A DNA stretch of 42,829 nt from JBFLVT01 sp036804525 (GTDB lineage Bacteria; Bacillota; Desulfotomaculia; Desulfotomaculales; JASEER01): positions 1-42,829 of the forward strand of contig DAIRSE010000017.1 of the NCBI GenBank assembly GCA_036804525.1. Reading direction: 5' to 3'. The translations under genes were made by a program, and so were the position numbers. Below, one piece after another: positions 1-9,040 of the stretch. A model generated the notes under the pieces. The model made no database searches, was not told the DNA's origin, and saw nothing but the letters and a program-made list of their open reading frames with translations. Every line of letters begins with the position of its first letter. Positions within the stretch are counted from its first letter, which is position 1.

Positions 1-148
1 GCTCATTCTATTTGAATCAGCTACCCAATTTTACACAGCATATCGGACTCAACTCCCGTAAAGTACCCGGAGCAGATCTTTCCTCACATATCCTCGTAAG
101 GGCCGCTTCATACTAAATCCGAGGCGAAACGTTATGGAGGTGGCCGTA

Positions 149-520
149 TTGGAACCAACTAATTTCGGGACTGGAGCGAGTAAGTTAGAGCGGATGGCCG
201 AGGCCGACTTTCCTGGCGGGGTGGTTGTCGACCCTACGCCAATTACAGCGGGTCAGGAAACCACGGTGTTTTACAACGGCCTGTTAGCCCGCTCTGGTGC
301 AGATCAGATATGGCTTCGGATAGGCTATGGATCCCCTGATAACTGGCAAAATGTTAGTGACTGGAAGATGTCCAAGACGGGCTACGGCTGGGTAAAGACG
401 TTTGAGGCGCCTGTTGACCAGGATCGCATAAATTTCTGCTTTAAGGACAGTGCCAATAACTGGGACAATAACAACGGGCTGAACTGGACTTGGACGATAC
501 ACAACGGCAGAATTGTGTAG
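149..520 (+). CDS. Free-standing starch-binding module (CBM25/CBM53-like)
   Basis: Small protein of about 123 residues that is almost entirely one carbohydrate-binding module of the starch/glycogen-binding CBM25/CBM53 kind. The sequence shows the family pattern: a WLRIGYG strand, NW and DW aromatics, GWVKTF, then NFCFKDSANNWDNNNGLNW near the C-terminus. Such aromatics stack on alpha-glucan chains. There is no signal peptide, membrane segment or catalytic domain, so it probably acts in the cytoplasm on stored polysaccharide. The start is taken as TTG at 149 because GGAGGT at 136-141 lies 7 nt upstream; the ATG at 134 overlaps that Shine-Dalgarno site and has none of its own. The glycogen genes downstream support an alpha-glucan ligand. 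Family is fairly sure; ligand and role are inferred. Confidence 0.75.
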   Translation: MEPTNFGTGASKLERMAEADFPGGVVVDPTPITAGQETTVFYNGLLARSGADQIWLRIGYGSPDNWQNVSDWKMSKTGYGWVKTFEAPVDQDRINFCFKDSANNWDNNNGLNWTWTIHNGRIV

Positions 521-530
521 AGATTACGCC

Positions 531-557
531 ATCCCCGCAAAAGCGGGGATTTTTATT
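531..557 (+). terminator. Rho-independent terminator after the starch-binding protein
   Basis: A perfect 8-bp stem, ATCCCCGC and GCGGGGAT with an AAAA loop, is followed directly by a T-rich tract. It sits 10 nt after the stop codon of the starch-binding module and separates it from the glycosyltransferase. Confidence 0.9.
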
Positions 558-628
558 TGGCCATTATAAAAATTGCCAGGACTAGACATAATACCTCTCT
601 AGGAGGCTGTCAAACGCTTTACCTGCCT

Positions 629-661
629 TCAACAGGATACTGCGTCAGCTGTTGGTTTTTT
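629..661 (+). other. Possible leader hairpin with T-run before the GT4 gene
   Basis: CAACAG at 630-635 can pair with CTGTTG at 649-654, followed by six T residues (656-661). It has the form of a weak intrinsic terminator in the roughly 165-nt leader of the glycosyltransferase gene and could attenuate it. The stem is only 6-7 bp with a 13-nt loop, so chance is a real alternative. Confidence 0.3.
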
Positions 662-724
662 GCATTCAATCCCGCGACTGTTCGGGTTCTTGTATTTCCA
701 GCTGTACTAGAGAGGGGTTCGACA

Positions 725-1972
725 ATGCGTGTACTGATGCTTTCCTGGGAGTATCCTCCCAAAAGCGTTGGAGGATTGGCCCAGCACGTTTACGATCTTA
801 CCTCGGCCATGGCCAGGCAGGGTGTCGAAGTGCACCTGATTACGTGCGCCGCCGCCGGCGCCCCGCGTTACGAAACCGTTAACGGTGTAAACGTCTACAG
901 GGTTCACCCCTACCAGGTTTCAACCCCCGACTTCCCAACGTGGGTCTTACAGTTCAACATCGCCATGCTGGAGGAGGTCATCCCCCTCACAAGGCGGTAT
1001 GGCGCGTTTGACACCATCCACGCCCACGACTGGCTAGTGGCCTACGCGGCGAGGGCTCTGAAACACGCCCTGACGGTTCCTTTGATCGCTACCATCCATG
1101 CCACCGAGTTCGGCCGGAACAACGGCCTGCACAACCCGCTGCAAAACTACATCAGCAACGTTGAATGGTGGCTTACCTATGAGGCCTGGCGGGTCATCGT
1201 CTGCTCCCGCTACATGGAGGGGGAGATCAAGTATGTCTTCCAGACCCCTGCAGACAAGATCGTGGTGATTAACAACGGTGTGGACCCCGCCAATTTCGCC
1301 CGCCGCTCCCAGCGGGTTAACCGGGATTTCTACGCTGCGCCGGATGAAAAGATCGTTTTCTACGTCGGTCGGCTCGTGCCGGAAAAGGGCGTCCAGGTCT
1401 TGATTCAGGCCATGCCGAACATTCTGGCCTGCTGTCCGGCAACTAAGTTCATCATTGCGGGCAAGGGGCCCTACGAGAACGAATTGAGATCGCTTGCCGC
1501 CCACCTGGGCCTGCAGAACCGCATTTACTTCACCGGATACATCAACGACGAGGTGCGAAACGCTCTCTACCACTGGGCCGACGTGGCCGTTTTCCCGAGC
1601 CTCTACGAGCCGTTCGGCATCGTCGCTCTCGAGGCCATGGCTGCGCGTACGCCTGTGGTAGTCTCCGACACCGGCGGTTTGAGTGAGATCGTGGAACACG
1701 GTGTCACCGGGCTGAAAGCCTATACGGGAGACGCCAATTCACTGGCCCACAACATCATTCACCTGCTGACAAATCCGTCCCTCGCCAAAATGATCCAGGA
1801 GAGGGCTTTCCGCATGGTTCAGACGCAATACGACTGGAACACCATTGCCAGGCAGACGGTCGATGTTTATCGCCAAGTCGACCGGGAAAGGCGGAACCGG
1901 GACTGGAAAACGGCGCAGGAACGCCAGGGCCGGATTTTCGAACGTATGCAGCAACTTTTCGGAACGAGATAA
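725..1972 (+). CDS. GT4 glycosyltransferase, glycogen-synthase-like
   Basis: Retaining glycosyltransferase of family GT4, 415 residues, probably transferring glucose from a nucleotide sugar to an alpha-glucan or a related acceptor in the cytoplasm. The N-terminal domain opens with MLSWEYPPKSVGGLAQH, the donor/acceptor glycine loop typical of glycogen-synthase-like GT4 enzymes. The C-terminal Rossmann domain has GRLVPEKG (about 215-222, Arg and Lys for the diphosphate) and the E-x7-E signature at Glu295 and Glu303 (EPFGIVALE). The start is ATG 725, preceded by GAGAGGGG; longer upstream readings lack a ribosome site and start in the leader. It is followed 23 nt later by a sugar-nucleotide pyrophosphorylase, and a branching enzyme and glucoamylase lie nearby, so glycogen-type synthesis is the best reading. 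Exact donor and acceptor cannot be told. Confidence 0.85.
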   Translation: MRVLMLSWEYPPKSVGGLAQHVYDLTSAMARQGVEVHLITCAAAGAPRYETVNGVNVYRVHPYQVSTPDFPTWVLQFNIAMLEEVIPLTRRYGAFDTIHAHDWLVAYAARALKHALTVPLIATIHATEFGRNNGLHNPLQNYISNVEWWLTYEAWRVIVCSRYMEGEIKYVFQTPADKIVVINNGVDPANFARRSQRVNRDFYAAPDEKIVFYVGRLVPEKGVQVLIQAMPNILACCPATKFIIAGKGPYENELRSLAAHLGLQNRIYFTGYINDEVRNALYHWADVAVFPSLYEPFGIVALEAMAARTPVVVSDTGGLSEIVEHGVTGLKAYTGDANSLAHNIIHLLTNPSLAKMIQERAFRMVQTQYDWNTIARQTVDVYRQVDRERRNRDWKTAQERQGRIFERMQQLFGTR

Positions 1973-1995
1973 GAGGACCGGAAGGAGGTAGGTAA

Positions 1996-4458
1996 ATGAA
2001 GGCGATCATTATGGCAGGCGGGGAAGGCTCGCGCCTGCGCCCGTTGACCTGCGGCAGGCCCAAGCCGATGGTGCCTCTGCTCAACAGACCCGTGATGGCT
2101 TACTGTATCGAATTACTGAAACAGCACGGGATTACAGACATCGGGGTCACCCTGATGTACCTTCCGGATGCCATCCGCGACTATTTCGGCGACGGAGCCG
2201 AATACGGCGTCAACCTGCATTACTTTGTCGAAGAGATCCCGCTGGGAACGGCCGGCAGCGTAAAGAACGCCGAATCCTTTCTTGACGAGACTTTTGTGGT
2301 TATCAGCGGCGACGCTCTCACGGATCTCAACCTGGCTCGCGCCGTAGAGTTTCACAAGGATCACGGCGCTATAGGCACGCTTGTTCTCACCAGGGTTCCC
2401 ACTCCCCTGGAATACGGCGTAGTGATTACCGACACCGAAGGGCAAATCGTAAGGTTCCTTGAGAAGCCCGGTTGGGGGGAGGTGTTCAGTGACACCGTGA
2501 ACACGGGTATTTACGTTCTCGAGCCCGAGGTCCTGGGGTACTTCGCCCCTGGCCAGCCTTTTGATTTTTCGAAGGATCTCTTCCCGTTGCTTCTCCGCGA
2601 GAGAAAACCCCTCTTTGGCATGGTGCTCGACGGTTATTGGTGCGACATCGGAAACCTCGAGGCCTACATGCAGGCCCACCAGGATGTCCTGTCCGGCAGA
2701 GTGGCCGTAAAGATCCCGGGGAAGGAAATCGCCCCGCGGGTCTGGGCCGGCGCCGACGTCCACCTTGACGCGGAATGTGTTTTAAAGGGTCCGTCTTTTA
2801 TCGGTGACAGCTGCGTGATCGGGCCCGGCGCGACCATTGACTCCCATACCGTTTTCGGCAGCGGCTGCATCGTGCAGGGAGGCGCGTCTGTCAAGCGGAG
2901 CGTTTGCTGGGACAACGTCTATATCGGACCGCGTGCCCACGTGCGGGGCGCCGTCTTGTGCAGCCGCGTGCAGGTACAGACCGCGGCTGGTGTTTATGAA
3001 GGAGCGGTAGTCGGTGACGACACGATTATTAAAGAAGGCGGGACGTTAATGCCTGAGGTCAAGCTCTGGCCGCGGAAGCTGGTTGATGTTGGGGCTACCG
3101 TCAACGAAAGCATCATCTGGGGAACGCGCAAAGCCAAAGCCGTTTTTGGCACCGATGGTGTAAGCGGTCTGACTAATATCGAAATCACGCCGGAATTCTG
3201 CGTACGTCTGGCCGCAGCCTTCGGGAGCACCTTCCGGCGCGACGCCAAGGTCGGTGTCTCGGGGGACGGGTATCCGGCTACCGCCATGCTGAAGCGCGCC
3301 GTCATCGCGGGCCTGCAAAGCGCGGGTGTCGCCGTGCTTGACCTGGGCCGGCTGACTGCCCCGGCGCACCGTTTCGGCGTGCGCAACCTTGATTGTTCCG
3401 GGGGGGTGCACGTGAAGCTTTCCACCCAGGATTCGTCCAGGGTTACGCTGACTTTGACCGACGGGCGGGGCGGGAATATTTCGCGGGGGCTCGAACGGAA
3501 GATTGAGAACCTGATGGCCAGGGAGGATTTCCGGCGGGCGGACGCAATGCATCTCCAGCAAGCGGTCCACGTACCGGGCATGCTCGACGCTTACCTCCAG
3601 GCCGTTCTCGACGACGTCGACTCGGCAGCCGTGGCCAACCTGGGAGGCTATGTGCTGATGCTTTACGACGGCCTGCTGCTTTCGTCCCTGATCGAATCCT
3701 GGTCTGGCGAACTTAATCTTCACGTCAGCCGCGTTGATGGTGGGGCAGACAGGCAGCAGCCCAGACCTTGGAGAACGATGCGTGAGGAGGTTGAGAGCCT
3801 TGCCCGGAAGGTTGTTGAGGATCAAGCCACCGCGGGAGCCGTCCTGGATGCCAACGGCGAGCATCTTATCCTGATTGACAACAAGGGCCGTATTGTCGAA
3901 GACGATATGCTCACCGCCCTCATCGCCCTCTATGTTCTCAAGACCAACCGGGGTTCGGTGGTGGTGCCCGTCACTGCGCCCCATGCCATAGAAAAAATGG
4001 CCGAGCGGTATAACGGTTCGGTTGTGCGCACCAAGACGTCACCCCAGGATTTTGTTGAAAAGATCCTGGCCCAGGATGTGTCGCAGTTTTTCTTGCATTT
4101 TGACGGTCTCTCGGCGTTGACGCGTATTCTCGGGTTTATGGGTCAGACGGGTTTGTCCCTGGCCGAGCTTGTTGACGAAATCCCCGTCTTTTACCTGGAC
4201 AAAAAGGATGTCCCGGTATCCTGGGACGCCAAGGGTCGGGTAATTAGAAAGCTGATTGAGGCGGAAGACAGCAGTAAGATGGAATTGCTAGACGGGGTGA
4301 AGGTTTTTCACCGCGACGGGTGGTCTCTGGTGCTTCCCGACCCCGAGCAGCCGCTATGCAAGGTTTTTAGCGAGGGAGTATCCATGGAAGTTGCCGAATC
4401 GCTGACCGAGATGTACATTGGGAAAATCAATCAAATCATTAAAGAGGCCGATAAATAG
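1996..4458 (+). CDS. NDP-sugar pyrophosphorylase fused to a degenerate phosphomannomutase-like domain
   Basis: Fusion of 820 residues. Residues 1-235 are a nucleotidyltransferase with the signature GGEGSRLRPLT and Lys23 in RPKPM, as in mannose-1-phosphate guanylyltransferase and glucose-1-phosphate nucleotidylyltransferases. Residues about 245-375 form hexapeptide left-handed beta-helix repeats. From FGTDGV at 384 onward it follows the alpha-D-phosphohexomutase fold. The mutase loops are altered: the TASHNP loop reads KLSTQD, with Ser476 aligned to the phosphoserine; the metal loop DGDGDR reads DANGEH (618-623); the phosphate loop SGTEP reads DPEQP (782-786). The mutase half is therefore probably not a normal mutase and may be regulatory or structural. 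A GGAGGT Shine-Dalgarno precedes ATG 1996. By context it may supply activated sugar to the upstream GT4 enzyme. Substrate unknown. Confidence 0.85.
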   Translation: MKAIIMAGGEGSRLRPLTCGRPKPMVPLLNRPVMAYCIELLKQHGITDIGVTLMYLPDAIRDYFGDGAEYGVNLHYFVEEIPLGTAGSVKNAESFLDETFVVISGDALTDLNLARAVEFHKDHGAIGTLVLTRVPTPLEYGVVITDTEGQIVRFLEKPGWGEVFSDTVNTGIYVLEPEVLGYFAPGQPFDFSKDLFPLLLRERKPLFGMVLDGYWCDIGNLEAYMQAHQDVLSGRVAVKIPGKEIAPRVWAGADVHLDAECVLKGPSFIGDSCVIGPGATIDSHTVFGSGCIVQGGASVKRSVCWDNVYIGPRAHVRGAVLCSRVQVQTAAGVYEGAVVGDDTIIKEGGTLMPEVKLWPRKLVDVGATVNESIIWGTRKAKAVFGTDGVSGLTNIEITPEFCVRLAAAFGSTFRRDAKVGVSGDGYPATAMLKRAVIAGLQSAGVAVLDLGRLTAPAHRFGVRNLDCSGGVHVKLSTQDSSRVTLTLTDGRGGNISRGLERKIENLMAREDFRRADAMHLQQAVHVPGMLDAYLQAVLDDVDSAAVANLGGYVLMLYDGLLLSSLIESWSGELNLHVSRVDGGADRQQPRPWRTMREEVESLARKVVEDQATAGAVLDANGEHLILIDNKGRIVEDDMLTALIALYVLKTNRGSVVVPVTAPHAIEKMAERYNGSVVRTKTSPQDFVEKILAQDVSQFFLHFDGLSALTRILGFMGQTGLSLAELVDEIPVFYLDKKDVPVSWDAKGRVIRKLIEAEDSSKMELLDGVKVFHRDGWSLVLPDPEQPLCKVFSEGVSMEVAESLTEMYIGKINQIIKEADK

Positions 4459-4493
4459 CTTAGCTTCTTTACAGTTTCCGGTAAATACATATG

Positions 4494-4530
4494 GCGTGAG
4501 TTCAGAAAAGAACTGACGCTCTTTTAATTT
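4494..4530 (+). terminator. Rho-independent terminator after the pyrophosphorylase fusion
   Basis: GCGTGAGTTC (4494-4503) pairs with GAACTGACGC (4510-4519) with one mismatch and a 6-nt loop, followed by TCTTTTAATTTT. It closes the plus-strand operon in the 125-nt gap before the convergent GH57 gene. Confidence 0.8.
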
Positions 4531-4583
4531 TATCAGCAAAACTAGGCGCGGAAGCTGGTATGCAGAATTTAAAGATGTACACC

Positions 4584-6167
4584 TTACCTGGGACTATAAA
4601 CGCGGTAATCGATGTTCGGAAAAATGTTGTTGCGGTTTTCCAGTTCCGAGACCCAGAAAGGTTCTATCCTGTTTTCGTTGATCTGGTGCCACAGTCCTTT
4701 GAAGTTGACGAGGTGCTGCTTGGTCCGCCGCACCGCGTAATCGACCATCGTTCCCGTGCTCATGATAAAGGCCCAGTCGCTGGCCTGAGCGAGCAGCAGT
4801 TCGCGGGCTGCCTGGTTCAAGGCCCGCTGCAAGTCCCCTTCGGCGTCAGGGAAACGCTTAGCCAGCTCGATCATCTTTTCCGCTGCCCAGTGTAAATGAC
4901 GGTAAATCCAATCGTTTTTGTCGGACAGCCACACTTCGTTATAGCCACCTTTGCCCCAGCTCGAATCACAAGGTGTAGCTACCTGGTTGCACCTGTGTCT
5001 CTGGAGGTAGCGTCCTGGTGTGATCATCTCCAGTTCGTCCTGCTCAAATGCGATTTTACGCGCCAACACTTCCAGCCAACGCGGGCCTTCAAACCACCAG
5101 TGCCCGAAGAGCTCGGCGTCGTAAGGAGCAACCACCAGCGGGGGCCGATCCATAAATTTTGCCAAATAGCGTACCTGGTGCTGGCGATTGAACATAAAGT
5201 TTCCGGCATGGGTCACAGCCTTATCGTCGGCCCACTCAGGCACATAGGGCTCTTTGTGCTGGCTTTTCCCTGTGATACGGTAGTATTTGTACCCGGTATG
5301 AACACGGAGCCCATTGGGGTGAACGTAGTCTTTTATGTAATCGTAGTCGAGATCGAAGCCGATGTCGCGGTAGTATTCACGGTAGTCGAAATCGCCGGGA
5401 TAGCCCTCCTGAGCGCTCCATACCTGTTTTGACGACTCCGCGTCGCGGCCGAAGGCTGCTACGCCGGAAGGACAGTATATTGGCGCATAGACTCCGAAAC
5501 GCGGCTTGTGTGAGGCAAAAAGGACACCGTGCGTGTCGGTAAAAAAGTACTTGATGCCCTCTTCAGCCAGGATGCGGTCCAGATTCTGTACGTAACCGCA
5601 TTCGGGCAGCCACATGCCCGCCGGCTTTTGACCTAAGTGCCTGCGGTAGACGTCCACCCCGATGGAAACCTGGGCGCGGACGGCCTCCGGGTGCAGCATC
5701 ATCAGCGGCAGGTAACCATGCGTGGCTGCGGAGGTAATGACCTCGACAGCTCCTGTTGCATCCAGCCACTGGAAAGCGTTGACGAGGTTCCGGTGGTAGC
5801 GGTGGCAAAAAGTATGGTGGGCGTTGCGGTACCGTTCCAAATACATTCTGGCGGGTGCGGCAAATGGAGTGCCGCGCGTGCGGTGAACCTCTTTTTCGCC
5901 CAGTTCAATCAGTTTTTCCAAGTGCCTGACGTAACGTTCCTGGAGGAAGGGATCCGTAAACATGGAGAGGAGGGTAGGTGACAGCGACAGCGTCACCTGA
6001 AAAGGAACGCGATCATGCAACAGTTTCTCAAAGGTCCAAATCAGCGGAATATAACATTCGGAAACGGCTTCGTAAAACCAGCGTTCCTCCAGAGAAAACG
6101 AGTGTTCGGGATGGCGTACGTAAGGCAGGTGCGCGTGCAAGATCAGAGCAAGGTAACCTTTAGCCAT
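4584..6167 (-). CDS. GH57 1,4-alpha-glucan branching enzyme
   Basis: Family GH57 glycoside hydrolase of 527 residues, the normal size for the archaeal/bacterial GH57 branching enzyme, which makes alpha-1,6 branches in glycogen. The N-terminal motif HAHLPYVRHPE (11-21) is characteristic. The nucleophile is Glu189 in MWLPECGY and the acid/base Asp350 in PYDAELFGHWWFEGP. The C-terminal helical part (about 410-520, LLLAQASDWAFIMSTGTM) is the DUF1957-type domain found in this subfamily. The start ATG overlaps the stop of the upstream DUF4912 gene by one base (TAATG), indicating translational coupling. It converges on the GT4/pyrophosphorylase operon. An alpha-amylase or 4-alpha-glucanotransferase of GH57 is the alternative, but the motif set and DUF1957 part favour branching activity. 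Confidence 0.9.
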   Translation of the reverse strand: MAKGYLALILHAHLPYVRHPEHSFSLEERWFYEAVSECYIPLIWTFEKLLHDRVPFQVTLSLSPTLLSMFTDPFLQERYVRHLEKLIELGEKEVHRTRGTPFAAPARMYLERYRNAHHTFCHRYHRNLVNAFQWLDATGAVEVITSAATHGYLPLMMLHPEAVRAQVSIGVDVYRRHLGQKPAGMWLPECGYVQNLDRILAEEGIKYFFTDTHGVLFASHKPRFGVYAPIYCPSGVAAFGRDAESSKQVWSAQEGYPGDFDYREYYRDIGFDLDYDYIKDYVHPNGLRVHTGYKYYRITGKSQHKEPYVPEWADDKAVTHAGNFMFNRQHQVRYLAKFMDRPPLVVAPYDAELFGHWWFEGPRWLEVLARKIAFEQDELEMITPGRYLQRHRCNQVATPCDSSWGKGGYNEVWLSDKNDWIYRHLHWAAEKMIELAKRFPDAEGDLQRALNQAARELLLAQASDWAFIMSTGTMVDYAVRRTKQHLVNFKGLWHQINENRIEPFWVSELENRNNIFPNIDYRVYSPR

Positions 6168-6871
6168 TAAGCTTCTCCTCTATCCTGAATTAAAGTGGCC
6201 GAACTGACTCCGGGGATCTCAGCTGCTTTCCTGCCCAGTTCCTCAGCGATCAAAACAGAACTGACCCCAGTCTCCGCTTTTACAATGGAGCGGTATATCC
6301 CCTCGATCCACATCCACTCCTCGTCGATACGGTCGGAAAGGGTGGCCCGCGGCGTGGTAACGATGTTCGAGCGCAAGATGGTAAGGAATTCTCCGTCTGA
6401 CGCAACCCGGCCAAGGTCCACGCAGAAACTGCAGTTCGGCTGGTTAACCTCGATATGCCAGCTGGTAGCGTCAGGGTTAATGGGTACGTCGACAAAACTC
6501 AAGGCGTTGTTCCCGTTAAAGTCCACGCCTGTCACGTTATAAAGGCGGAGTACCGGACGCGCGTTTCTCCACTTGGGAGAGCTTTTAATTTCTTCCAGCC
6601 GTGTGGCTGAGATTTCCCAGTAAGCAAAGAGCCACCCCGGATCGCGAACCAACAGCGCCAGGCGGTCTTGTCCGTACTGGCGAGGAAGTTCGCAGACAAA
6701 TTCAGTTGGCTGTTGTAATGGCTCCGGGCTAATCTCATGGGCAAACTCCTCGTCGAAGGAGATTTGCGGCCGGGCAGTGGTGTGGCGTGCTTTGCTAGCG
6801 CGTATCCATAAAAAAAGAGCCACACCCAGGACCAAGAGAATAGCCACCGCAGCCCACACGGTAGCGGTCAT
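6167..6871 (-). CDS. DUF4912 membrane-anchored protein
   Basis: Protein of 234 residues with one N-terminal hydrophobic segment (about 4-24) followed by a basic stretch, so it is probably anchored with the rest in the cytoplasm. Residues about 65-190 match my memory of the DUF4912 family: LALLVRDPGWLFAYWEIS, then RLYNVTGVDFNG and a C-terminal SNIVTTPRA stretch. This family is often found next to GH57 branching enzymes; its function is not known to me. A GGGGGG-rich Shine-Dalgarno precedes the ATG. Its stop overlaps the start of the branching enzyme. One reading is that it tethers or binds alpha-glucan or the branching enzyme at the membrane; that is inference only. Confidence 0.75.
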   Translation of the reverse strand: MTATVWAAVAILLVLGVALFLWIRASKARHTTARPQISFDEEFAHEISPEPLQQPTEFVCELPRQYGQDRLALLVRDPGWLFAYWEISATRLEEIKSSPKWRNARPVLRLYNVTGVDFNGNNALSFVDVPINPDATSWHIEVNQPNCSFCVDLGRVASDGEFLTILRSNIVTTPRATLSDRIDEEWMWIEGIYRSIVKAETGVSSVLIAEELGRKAAEIPGVSSATLIQDRGEA

Positions 6872-7016
6872 CTACTTCCCCCCTTAAATGGCCAACCATA
6901 TTCTTGTCTTTTTGTGCAAGAATAATAAAAATACGAGGTTGTCAGGCTTTCTCTAGTATTCCCGCGATAAAGACGTTTATTTGCATTAAAAAGTTATCTG
7001 ATTGGGAGGATTTGAC

Positions 7017-9017
7017 TTGGCTCGCCATCTCGTCTTGGGTAACGGCAACCTGCTGCTTAATTTTGATGAAAGTATTTACCTGCGCGACCTTTACTACCCG
7101 TATGTCGGTATGGAAAACCACATCGGGGGACACCACAGCGCTATCGGATTCTGGGTCAACGGACAATTTTCATGGCTGCACAGCCCGGAGTGGACCAAAG
7201 ATTTAGGCTACAAGGAACAGTCCCTCGTAGGCTTGATCAAGGCGACAAACTGCAGGCTGGCGCTGGAGATACAGGCGGAAGCCGCTGTTCACTATAGATT
7301 AAACGTCTTTTTACTTCTGCTGCGCCTGAGTAATTTAGGCGACAGCGAGCAGGAGACGCGCACTTTCTTTTACAACGACATGTACCTCGGCGGGAACGAT
7401 GTCGGCAACACGGCTCTTTACGATCCGCAGACCCAGGCGATGTACCATTATAAGCGCAACTATTACTTCTTGGTCAACGGCCGTTCCCGGCGGGGAGGCA
7501 TCTTCCAGTACAATGTCCAGAAACGCATTCAGGGCTTGAGCGGTCGTTCGGATGCGGAAGACGGCTGGCTGAACGGCAATGCCATCGACCAGGGCTCGGT
7601 GGACTCGTCGCTCAGCGTGCGTCTCTTTATCCCGCCCGGCGCTACGGAAGAAGTATATTTTTGGATTACCGCAGGAGAGAATCTTGCCGAAGTCCGGCGC
7701 CTGAACGATTACGTACTTGAGCACGGTACAGGCGCGATGATCCGGGAAACTGAAACCTATTGGCGCAACTGGGTCAGCTCAGCCGGCCTGCCGATGTATC
7801 ATCTTCCGCGCGAAGTTGCCCGGACAGCCTCGCTGAGTTTTCTGATCACCAGAAGTCAGATCGATAACCGCGGGGGTGTGTTAGCCGCCAACGACACGGA
7901 CATCCTCGAGACCAATCGCGATCACTATTCCTACGTCTGGCCGAGGGACGGTGCACTTGTGGCCTATGCCCTTGACTTGGCCGGTTTTGGCGACGTTACG
8001 GCGGCTTTCTTTGAATTTTCGGCACGGGTTATAACCGAGGGGGGCTATTTTCAGCACAAGTACAATCCCGACGGGACGCCCGGATCAAGCTGGCATCCCT
8101 GGGTTGAAGACGGGGCTTTGCAGTTGCCCATCCAGGAGGACGAAACCGGGCTTGTTGTCTGGGCCCTATGGGAACACTATCGGCGGCACCGCAAATTTGA
8201 ACACCTTGCCCGGCTTTACCCCGTTCTGGTCAAGCCGGCGGCTGATTTCATGTCCGAGTACCGGGACCCGCTTACCGGTCTACCTATGGAAAGCTACGAT
8301 CTCTGGGAGGAACGGCGGGGGATCTTTACCTTCACGACCTCTACAGTCTACGCGGGCCTGAATTCCGCTGCCAACATCGCCGCGCTCTTGGGAGACGAAA
8401 GGTCGGAGTATACCTGGCGCCGGGCGGCGCTTGAAGTCAAACAGGCGCTGTTGCGCTATCTTTTCAGCCCGGAACTCGGGCGCTTCCTCAGGGGGCTTCG
8501 GCGCGACCCGAACGGCCGGCTGGTTGCCGACAGCACGCTGGACGCCAGCCTTTGGGGAGTTGTGGGGCTGGGGGTTTTAGAACCGGCTTCGCCCCAGGTC
8601 GAAGGGACAATGCAGAGTATTGTCAGAGATCTATGGGTGAAGACCGAGGTGGGCGGGGTGGCCCGTTACGTGAACGACTTCTACTTTAAACAGAGTGATG
8701 ACCCGGTAAATGTTCCCGGGAACCCCTGGATCATCTGTACCCTCTGGGTTGCCGACTGGTACGTGAAGAAAGCGCAGACAGAAGCCGACCTAGCTCAGGC
8801 GCTCGATATCTTGGAGTGGGTCTGCCGTCACCGGATGTCCACCGGGCTACTTTCCGAGCAGCTGCATCCTTACACAGGTGAACCCTTGTCCGTGGCCCCG
8901 CTGACTTGGTCCCATGCTACTTTCTGTCAGGTCGTTGTGGGATACCTAAAGAAGCTTGCCGCTTTCAGGAAGGAATGCCCGCCTTGCAGCTCGAACGATT
9001 TTTTTAAGCAACAGTAA
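7017..9017 (+). CDS. GH15 glucoamylase-like glycoside hydrolase
   Basis: Enzyme of 666 residues with an N-terminal beta-sandwich domain (about 1-270) and a C-terminal (alpha/alpha)6 barrel, the layout of bacterial and archaeal GH15 glucoamylases, glucodextranases and trehalases. Recognisable sites are HYSYVWPRDG (substrate loop at the start of the barrel), the WHPWVEDGALQLPIQEDETGL stretch split around the acid residue, ESYDLWEERRG with the likely general acid Glu, and the C-terminal LSEQ region with a probable base Glu. No signal peptide is present, so intracellular glucan breakdown is likely. TTG 7017 is chosen because GGGAGG at 7004-7009 lies 7 nt upstream; a TTG at 7002 overlaps that site. 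It is divergent from the DUF4912/branching-enzyme pair. Confidence 0.85.
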   Translation: MARHLVLGNGNLLLNFDESIYLRDLYYPYVGMENHIGGHHSAIGFWVNGQFSWLHSPEWTKDLGYKEQSLVGLIKATNCRLALEIQAEAAVHYRLNVFLLLLRLSNLGDSEQETRTFFYNDMYLGGNDVGNTALYDPQTQAMYHYKRNYYFLVNGRSRRGGIFQYNVQKRIQGLSGRSDAEDGWLNGNAIDQGSVDSSLSVRLFIPPGATEEVYFWITAGENLAEVRRLNDYVLEHGTGAMIRETETYWRNWVSSAGLPMYHLPREVARTASLSFLITRSQIDNRGGVLAANDTDILETNRDHYSYVWPRDGALVAYALDLAGFGDVTAAFFEFSARVITEGGYFQHKYNPDGTPGSSWHPWVEDGALQLPIQEDETGLVVWALWEHYRRHRKFEHLARLYPVLVKPAADFMSEYRDPLTGLPMESYDLWEERRGIFTFTTSTVYAGLNSAANIAALLGDERSEYTWRRAALEVKQALLRYLFSPELGRFLRGLRRDPNGRLVADSTLDASLWGVVGLGVLEPASPQVEGTMQSIVRDLWVKTEVGGVARYVNDFYFKQSDDPVNVPGNPWIICTLWVADWYVKKAQTEADLAQALDILEWVCRHRMSTGLLSEQLHPYTGEPLSVAPLTWSHATFCQVVVGYLKKLAAFRKECPPCSSNDFFKQQ

Positions 9018-9040
9018 GCAACAGGCTCGGGAGGGTCAAC

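Noticed and set aside
1..135. Promoter or upstream gene at the left edge
   Set aside because: No convincing -35/-10 pair or coding frame can be seen in these bases.
4560..5432. Plus-strand open frames opposite the branching enzyme
   Set aside because: They are antisense to a gene with intact GH57 catalytic motifs and have no ribosome sites or recognisable domains.
6901..6922. TTCTTG-N10-CAAGAA inverted repeat between the divergent DUF4912 and GH15 genes
   Set aside because: Only 6-bp arms in AT-rich sequence; chance is likely and no clear promoter boxes are aligned with it.
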